Source of the DNA: Cryptomeria japonica
Taxonomy: Eukaryota > Streptophyta > Pinopsida > Cupressales > Cupressaceae
Assembly (NCBI RefSeq): GCF_030272615.1
Contig: NC_081414.1
Coordinates: 308,245,164 to 308,309,163 of the forward strand
Direction of reading: 5' to 3'
Length of the DNA stretch: 64,000 nt
The notes beneath the pieces were generated by a model. That model had not been told where the DNA came from. It was given only the letters and a program-made list of their open reading frames with translations, and made no database searches. A program made the position numbers and the translations under genes. Below are positions 57,362-64,000 of this stretch, in pieces (within the stretch, counting starts at the first letter, position 1; every line of letters begins with the position of its first letter).

Positions 57362-59484
57362 TTAGTCATCTTCAGAATTTATGGGTATGCCTTTCGCAAC
57401 AACTAAAGATGTGTCCCAACCTGATTTGAAAGTGTCCAATACTGATGCAAGTCCACTGAGTAAGTGGGAAAATGATTCCTTCTCCTGGGTATCTACTGGT
57501 GTGGGCTTGGCTAGCATGTCCATGCATTCTCTCTTGTGAACACCCAAAGAGACAAGTCTTGGAATCACCAGTCCTCTTAAATTTCTTGCTCTCCTCAGTA
57601 TTTTATCTTTTTCTTTCTCAAAAGAAAAAAACTTGGTTCTCCAAGGACAAAATTTGTCCATCAATAGATGTAGTTAGTGTAGTTAGCCCATCAAAACAAT
57701 TAACAATAGTAGCCATTTTTTTATATAATTCTTTCAATTTGTCATTTACATTGGTTGTTAGACTTCCTATATTACAACATACTCTATAAATATTGGTGCA
57801 TTGTTTCAAACAAACCTCAATAGAGATAAGTTGTCCTCTATCTTCTTCTTCCTAGTTACTATAAGTTGATCAAAAGCTTCTCTTTTTGCAGCAGAGAAAC
57901 TGTCCAAAGCCTGTCAATTTGCAATTTGTCTCAAGGATTGATAGTTATTTGATGTGTTTTGTTAAAGCTTCGAGCTTACTAGAAGGGCTTGCTCCATCCT
58001 CTATCTAATAGTCAGGCATTATTTTGTGTAATACAAAGACCAATTGATAAATTAACCCTTTGTCTATAGTTCCTTCCTTTAACAATTTTTGAGTGGCCAT
58101 CATCATTAGTTCTGTTGGACTTAACTCATAAACTGATTTCTTCTCGACCTGAGAAGTGTCAATTGCCAAGACTTTTGCCGGTGAATCTGTTTTGCCTGCC
58201 GGTATGGACTTAGTTTATTTAACCTTGTCCATCTCAACCTCTTTTACATTGGTGGCTTCACCACTTGGTGCAGTGTCTCTTACTTTTGGTGTTGTATTAT
58301 CCACAGTGTTTCTAGTGTCTTGTACAGTCTCTTGCTCAAAATTAGTTTGTGTCAGTATAAACTATATACTCTCTATGACTGTCGGTTGTGGATGTGTGCC
58401 TTTAGTTGCACCCGGTTGTGATTGTTTCAAAATTGGAGTAGAATGCCTAAAATACCCTTTCCTTTTGATTTGTCAGGAATTATAGGGGGTGTTGCGTTTG
58501 CAAATTCTTCCTGAGATGTGAGAAAGTCTAGGTTTTTCAGAAAGAATTTTGTCCACCCCTTACTTGTCTCATTTACCACTTCATTCACTCTACCCATCAT
58601 AAGACTTATCCGTTAGTTTTTACTACTAAAAAAACTTCTATTAGCAATATCTATACATATTTTCATCTGTTCATTATTTATAATGCCACATTGTTCCAAA
58701 AGTGCAACTTCCTTGATTTCCTTATCCCTCTTGATAGCATCAAGTCTCCTAGCTTCAAGTTTATTGTATAGAGATAAAGGTATCTCTTTCAAAATTTCAA
58801 CTAATGCCTTCTTATAGATATCTATATACAATAAAATAGCTTCCTCAAACTCATTTTGCTCATTCTCTTCAAAAACTTCATAATATTTTGATAAATTCTT
58901 TAATATCCCATCTTTTGTCACTTCATCAATAATTTCAGCATAGGTCATTGTTGTCTTACCAGATCCGGTATCATCACCCTTCTTGTTTTTGCTTGTTGTT
59001 GTTGGTATGACTGGTTTCCTCTTTTGCATAGGCTTCCTTACCGGTGGTTGAGGTGCATTAGGATGAGCTGCCTTTCTGACAAGTCTCCTCCTTGGTTCTG
59101 CCTTTTGTTGCTCTATTGATGGGTTTACCACATCCTTCCTTTGCACCCTTTTGAAAGCCAGAGGCTCATTATCCTCAGTGTCAGAGTTAGAAGTGATTGG
59201 GGAAATGTGAACTTGTGGTTCTTCACTTCTTGAGTAGCAACCCTTGCTGATTTGACTGCTTGTTTAGATTTGGAACCTAGCTGAATATCTATCTTGTAAA
59301 TCACATTCTGCATATATGCAGACATTTTATCAATTTTCTTCTCTCCTTTTTCTATTGAAACATGTTTTCACTTCAAGAGCCTTTTCTCCTACTATACCAA
59401 AGTGTCCTGTCTTATCATCTAATGGGGCATCTAACAAAATCTTTGCATAAATCTCAAAAATACTATCATCTACCTCATATCCAA
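57362..59484 (-). pseudogene. Accessory protein of element D, function unknown, broken into at least four segments
   Basis: The minus-strand frame begins inside the truncated region with LGYEVDDSIFEIYAKILLDA and TGHFGIVGEKALEVKTCFNR. After a shift, 59146-58613 reads QRKDVVNPSIEQQKAEPRRR, a Lys/Arg/Pro-rich block, then TMTYAEIIDEVTKDGILKNL and EFEEAILLYIDIYKKALVEI, which looks helical. Further segments include NETSKGWTKFFLKNLDFL, LSAAKREAFDQLIVT-like sequence (near 57880), VNDKLKELYKKMATIVNCFD (57809-57618) and RNLRGLVIPRLVSLGVHKRE to the stop at 57362. Position just before the 3' LTR suggests an accessory or envelope-like protein, but no signal peptide or membrane segment was seen. No known domain is claimed. 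Confidence 0.55.
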
Positions 59485-60500
59485 GATCAACACCTATCAA
59501 CTCTGGCACTTTGGAGAATTGACAATGTTCATCAGCAAGCGACTTATGCACAGTCACCGATATCTGGTACATTGACAGGATATATTGTTCACCGAAACTT
59601 GGAATGATATGGAAAACATCTAGTTATGTCAAAGACATCATTTGGACACTTTGTCTTGGAGACTTGTTCATTGACATATTCATATTTTCATATTTGTTGT
59701 CACCGACAAATAGGTCCAGGTTATGCATCGGTAGGCTTATCTATTCCAGATCAGCATGACATGCTTTGGAGATGATTTTGTTGTTATTGTAAATGCATTA
59801 AGCCGACATGTCAAATCGGATATTGTATCGGTTATTGATTTACTTGTAATTATTTTATTGTAATATATTTTAGAGCCGACCTACTAAAATTCATCTTAGG
59901 TTATGGTATATATGTAAGATCTTATTTGTAAGATCGATATGCGATTGGGATAAGGAATTGTAAGAAGGTATATGAGAGAATAAGCAGAGCTATACATGCA
60001 GACATCTTTTGAAGGTGAAGCAAGGTTTTTGTAAAGACAATCGAAACTACACCGGTACTAAATCTAGCATATGAAGATGTTATTTTGAGCAGTACATTCT
60101 CATTGGATTTAACCATCCAATTGTAGTTAGTGTGACTCCTATTTGTGTTTGAGTAGTGAGCTCTAGGCGCTTGGCCTTTCTGCATGTGCAGACCCCATTT
60201 GTATACACATACTATCTATAGTAGTATCATTTGATTGTGGGTAAGTTTTCCCACTGTGGTTTTTCCCCTTATAGGGTTTCCATGTACAAATATTGGTGTT
60301 ATGTGTTGTGGATGTTATTGTCTTTCTATTTCATGCATTAATCTTTACTGGTACTGTAATTAACTGATAAACTATCTACCAGCATAAAGTTTGGTTTACC
60401 GGTATTAAGCATTAAGGTTGGTTAAGTTGTTTTGGTTTGGATTTATTTGACAACTGATTCACCCCCCCCCCCATCTCAGTTGTCTCCAGGACCTAATAAC
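59485..60500 (+). repeat. 5' LTR of element E, 5' end truncated
   Basis: Matches the 3' LTR from TCAACACCTATCAA (63719) onward; the first 34 bases of the LTR are absent and element D sequence adjoins. TATA-like GGTATATATG at 59905-59914. Ends ACCTAATAAC before the PBS, with a run of ten or more C at 60466-60476. Confidence 0.88.
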
Positions 60501-60513
60501 TGGTATCAGAGCC
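60501..60513 (+). other. Primer binding site of element E
   Basis: TGGTATCAGAGCC, the exact initiator tRNA-Met type site of plant copia elements. Confidence 0.95.
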
Positions 60514-60555
60514 TAGTCCTCTTTTTGCAGAAGTTTAACAGCTTGAGGAGATCCA

Positions 60556-61239
60556 ATGTCTACTAACTATTTCAGGAAGGACAATCCTAAACTTGATGGA
60601 ACCAACTATGGTATATGGAAGATCAGAATACAGACACATTTGAATTGCATTGGAAAGGACATCTAGGATGTTACAAAGAATGGCTATACAACTCCTACAT
60701 CTGGTTAGCCTAATCCACCTACCTTAGGAAAAGATGAAGAAAATGACTGCAAAGCAAGAGAAACACTTTTGAGTGCATTAATAGATCAGAAAATCATGGG
60801 ATTATCAAATAGGTCTATTGCTAAAGCTATTTGGGATCATTTGGAAACATTGAATGAAAGAGATTCCATAGTCAAAATTGCAAAACTTGAAAGCTTCTGG
60901 GTCAGGTATGAAAATCTGAAAATGGAAGAAGATGAAAGGATTTTTGCTTTTATGGAAAGAGTTAATGAAATTGTTTTGGGTATTAAATGTTGTGGAGGAA
61001 CCTTAAGTGAAGATGAAATTGTTTCAAAAATTTTAAGAGGATTTCCACCGGCATACAAAATGAAAGTTACTACTATAAATGAGTTGAGAACAATGCCTAA
61101 TACATCAGTAACTAGGGATACATTGATTGGAAAACTTTCAGCTTTTGAAATTGAGGAATTTGGTCCCGTTTCTACTGTAAAGACAGATTTAGCTTTTAAG
61201 GCATCAACATCATCTGCTCCATCTTTTGACAAAATTTGA
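60556..61239 (+). pseudogene. copia gag (family 1, copy 2)
   Basis: The start at 60556 (MSTNYFRKDNPKLDGTNYG) follows the PBS by 43 bp. TAG stops replace Trp in DIWDV (60663-60665) and Gln before PNPP (60706-60708). Then a clean frame holds LLSALIDQKIMGLSNRSIAK, FMERVNEIVLGIKCCGG and SEDEIVSKILRGFPPAYK. It ends at 61237-61239 after a short Ser/Thr stretch; the same protein resumes one frame over at 61226. The serine repeat of copy 1 is absent. Confidence 0.9.
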
Positions 61240-61594
61240 TTGGAAAACCTTTTATGCAAGAGAGCTTGAGGAAAACAAGAGAGAAAATGAAGAACTTGAA
61301 GAAATTGAAGCACTATTTGTAAGGAAAATGCCTAAAGGTCTAGTTGGAAGTAAATGCTATATTAGAAGAGATGAGTATATTGGAAAATTTGATCCTAGAA
61401 GTGATGAAGGAATATTTCTTAGTTATTCATCTAAGAGCAAGGCATATAGATGTTTTAACAAAAGATTGCAGAAAATTGTTGAAAGTACAAATGTGAAGAT
61501 TGATGAAAAATTTAGAGGAACTTCAAGGTATATAGACTTTGAACTGGCAATAGAGATATTGATAAATGAACCTACATTTAATCCACTGGTATAG
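61226..61594 (+). pseudogene. In-frame fusion of gag to integrase C-terminus by internal deletion
   Basis: The frame reads DWKTFYARELEENKREN and VRKMPKGLVGSK from gag and then directly CYIRRDEYIGKFDPRSDEGI from the integrase end. In copy 1 these lie at about 2440 and 1047. The joint is at GGAAGT/GGAAGC, a short shared sequence, so microhomology-type deletion or template switching is likely. The zinc knuckle, the whole protease and the catalytic integrase core are lost. Confidence 0.85.
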
Positions 61595-63290
61595 AATGAA
61601 GATCCAGTTACACTGGTATCATCTGAAAATTCCACTATAATTGAGGAACAAGAGCAAATGGAGACACCTCGGTATGTAAGATTGAACCACTCTAAAAATC
61701 AGATAATTGGGAACAAGTATCAAGGAGTTATGACAAGAGGAAGACTAGAAAATGAAGAGATATGTCTTATTTCTTAAATAGAACCATCATCAATTAATGA
61801 GGCATGTGAAGATAAACATTGGATTAAAGCTATGGAAGAGGAACTAGAACAAATTAAGAAGAATAACACATGGACATTAGTTCCCCGGCCTAAAGACAAA
61901 AATGTGATTGGAACAAAATGGGTATTCAAAAAAAAACTTAATGAAGATGGTAAGGTAATCAGAAATAAAGAAAGACTAGTGTGTAAGGGATATTCTCAGA
62001 AAGAAGGAATTGATTATAATGAAACCTTTGCACCAGTAGCTAGAATTTAGGCAGTCAAATTATTCTTGGCTTTTGCAGCACACAAGAACTACAAAGTATA
62101 TCAAATGGATATTAAATGTGCATTTTTGAATGGAGATCTTGAAGAAGAAGTTTACATTGAGCAACCTGATGGATTTTCTTTAACAGATAACAAAGATAGG
62201 GTTTGCAGGCTAAGGAAAGCTTTGTATGGGTTGAAGCAAGCTCCAAGAGCTTAGTATGCTAGATTGGATAAATATCTTTTTAAGATTGGTTTTTCTAAAG
62301 GTAATGCTGACAACAACTTATACTATAAAGTGACTAATGATGACATCTTGGTTATAGAAGTTTTTGTTGATGATATAATCTTTGGAGGAGAAGATGGATT
62401 ATGTAAAGACTTTTTTATTGAAATGCAACATGAATTTGAAATGTCTATGATTGGAAAGATAAAATTCTTCTTAGGATTGCAGATTTCACAGACTAATAAA
62501 GGTATATTCTTGAGTCAATCCAAGTACTTGAAAGAGTTACTAAAGAAATTTGGGATGGAGAACTCTAAACCAGTAAGCACACCTATGACTACAAATGACA
62601 AGTTATCACTAAGGGATGAATCTACACCTGTTAATCCGACTAGATACAAGTTTATGATAGGAAGCCTACTGTATTTGACACAAACAAGACCTAATATTAT
62701 TAATGCAGTATGTATTGTTTCAAGATTTTAGAGTAATCTTAGAGAAAATCATGAATAAATAGTAAAAAGGATTTTCTGGTACTTACAAGGCACTACAAAT
62801 CTTGGTTTATGTTATCCTAGAGATAAAAACTTTGAATTATGTGCATACACAGATGAAAATTGGGCAGGAGATGTGGATGATAGAAAATGCACCACTGGTG
62901 GAGCATTCTTTCTTGGAAACAGATTAATTTCTTGGTTGAGTAAGAAACAAACTTGTACATCTTTATCAATAGTTGAATCAAAATATGTTGCAGCAACAAC
63001 TAATTGTACACAAGTATTATGGCTTAAGCAAATGTTGAAGGACATAAAGGTAAAATTCAAGGAACCTATAATTATCTATTGTGATAACACTGCAGCAATT
63101 GATATATCTAAGAATCTGGTACTACATTCTAAAACCAAACATGTTTCTATCAAATTGAATTTTCTGAAAGAGAATGTTGAAGCAAAAGAAGTAAAACTGG
63201 TTTATGTGAATACTAAAGAGCAAATTGCAGATATTTTCACTAAACCTCTGCCTAAGGAGACCTTTGAATATCTTAGAGACTAGCTTGGGG
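61595..63290 (+). pseudogene. copia reverse transcriptase and RNase H (family 1, copy 2)
   Basis: [21 protein letters not shown], a TAG after ETFAPVARI (62048-62050), YQMDIKCAFLNGDLEEEVY, YGLKQAPRA with TAG in place of Trp (62252-62254), and FVDDIIFGGEDGL. Then FSLGLQ-type sequence and STPMTTNDKLS lead to stops near 62729-62760. RNase H: CAYTDENWAGDVDDRKCTTG, SLSIVESKYVAATTNCTQVL and YCDNTAAIDISKN. The usual STAEAEY is changed to SIVESKY, so one catalytic acid appears replaced by Lys. ADIFTKPLPKETFEYL ends the protein. Confidence 0.92.
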
Positions 63291-63389
63291 TCATACCCCC
63301 ACCAGTAGAGACTTAAACAGTTGATGTTTGTCATCAACTGACAGAATTAACAGAGAAATATTTTACTCCAACTTTGATGAGGAGATCTA

Positions 63390-63684
63390 CTTCTTAGGGG
63401 GAGTAGTTGGCATACTGAATTGATTGGTATTTTGTATTTGAACCTAGCTTTTTGGCTTTGGCATTTGATGTCAAAGGGGGAGAGATTGATATGGAAAAAC
63501 ATAAGGAAAACACATGTTACTCTCAGGGGGAGAGATTGTTACTTTGAAGAGATTGATTCTAAATTTTGATTTCTAGTTATGATCTCTTTTGGGAGATTAT
63601 TGGTTTATTGGTATTTGGCATTTTTGTTTTGGCACTTTGATGGTTTTTCCATCTTGTGTCGCCATCAATGCCAAAGGGGTAGAT
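63390..63684 (+). other. Element E 3' untranslated region with four G-rich tracts
   Basis: TTAGGGGGAGTAG (63396), GTCAAAGGGGGAGAGATTG (63470), CTCAGGGGGAGAGATTG (63523) and GCCAAAGGGGTAGATTG (63669). Only the last abuts the LTR and can be the polypurine tract; it carries a T that interrupts the purines. Confidence 0.72.
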
Positions 63685-64000
63685 TGTTGGTATTTTGGTA
63701 TGGTTTTGTCTTTGATGTCAACACCTATCAAACACTTATCAACTCTAGTACTTTGGAGAATTGACAATGTTCATTGACAAGCAAGTGACTTATGCATAGT
63801 CACCGGTATCTGGTACACTGGCAAGATATATTGTTCACCAGCACTTGGAATGATATGGAAAACATCTGGTTATGTTGAAGACATCATTTGGACACTTTGT
63901 CTTGGAGATTTGTTCATTGGCATATTCATATTTGTATATTTGTTGTTACCGGCAAATAGGTCTAGGTTATGCACCGACATGCTTATCTATTCTAGATCAG
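63685..64000 (+). repeat. 3' LTR of element E (cut by the window end)
   Basis: Begins TGTTGGTATTTTGGTATGG and matches the 5' LTR of this element from 63719 on, and the minus-strand LTR at 4380. Ends outside the window. Confidence 0.9.

Larger units (their letters stand above)
56247..59484 (-). mobile_element. Ty1/copia-type element D (3' part) with accessory reading frame
   Basis: Minus strand: accessory coding region (59484-57362), 3' untranslated sequence, tract CAAAGGGGGAGATTG (57176-57162), then the LTR 57162-56247. The LTR/PPT style (TGTTGGCAATTG start, CACCCCCCCTCTCAGT near its end) is that of the copia elements here. RT and integrase are not in the window because the element is cut at about 59484, where element E begins. 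The extra coding region between pol and the 3' LTR recalls the SIRE/Maximus group, some members of which carry an envelope-like frame there. Confidence 0.72.
59485..64000 (+). mobile_element. Ty1/copia element, family 1, copy 2 (element E), internally deleted
   Basis: 5' LTR (59485-60500, lacking about its first 34 bp), PBS 60501-60513, gag from 60556, a gag-integrase fusion (61226-61594), RT and RNase H to 63290, four G-rich tracts, and the 3' LTR from 63685 past the window end. Relative to copy 1 (1-4380) about 1.4 kb covering the zinc knuckle, protease and most of integrase are missing. Multiple stops elsewhere. Confidence 0.92.

Noticed and set aside
52148-60513. TGGTATCAGAGCC sites considered as tRNA gene pieces
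   Set aside because: They are primer binding sites directly after LTRs; no cloverleaf or other tRNA parts surround them.

Overview
The window looks like intergenic DNA from a large, retrotransposon-bloated plant genome. A gymnosperm (conifer type) is most likely, judging by old nested LTR elements, very long LTRs and no intact host gene in 64 kb; this is an inference, because no lineage marker is present. Almost everything visible is LTR retrotransposon (Ty1/copia and Ty3/gypsy), and every coding region is broken by stops, frameshifts or deletions. No rRNA, tRNA, CRISPR or prokaryotic feature was seen.

Layout. 1-4380 (-): 5' part of a copia element (family 1: LTR, tRNA-Met-type PBS, gag, protease/integrase, start of RT). 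4381-5957 (+): decayed gag fragment of another copia element. 6481-7768 (+): the only non-LTR-type candidate, a Plant Mobile Domain (PMD) pseudogene with TATA box, short exon 1, intron carrying a minisatellite, and exon 2. 8100-16839 (-): gypsy element A, which keeps gag, protease and the integrase C-terminus but has lost RT, RNase H and most of integrase. 16840-24350 (-): gypsy-type element C, which carries gag plus an acidic tail and no pol. 24351-34711 (-): gypsy element B, with gag-protease-RT-RNase H-integrase cut off inside integrase where C begins. 33881-38111: a ~2.1 kb tandem duplication of B's U3 plus its flank. 38505-39293: relic of a short non-autonomous element. 39294-56246 (+): element G, a second gag-only element in the opposite orientation, interrupted by F (a complete but dead copia element with two LTRs, 42883-50197) and by S (a 2.4 kb non-autonomous LTR element, 51680-54116). 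56247-59484 (-): 3' end of copia element D, with a large accessory reading frame between pol and the 3' LTR. 59485-64000 (+): copia element E, a second family 1 copy with an internal deletion fusing gag to integrase.

Order of events from the nesting: G is older than F and S, and G's 3' LTR was cut by D. C interrupts B, and A interrupts the LTR-like sequence next to C. Many premature stops sit where conserved motifs call for CAG(Gln), TGG(Trp) or CGA(Arg), as expected from C-to-T decay of methylated plant DNA.

The most interesting material is the gag-only pair C and G. They have different LTRs but a common gag, a common tail motif, the same PBS-like motif and an identical sequence just before the 3' LTR. 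Next come the accessory reading frame of D, the PMD pseudogene, and the short element S with its relic. Translations, alignments and boundaries were made by eye; percentages and counts are approximate.
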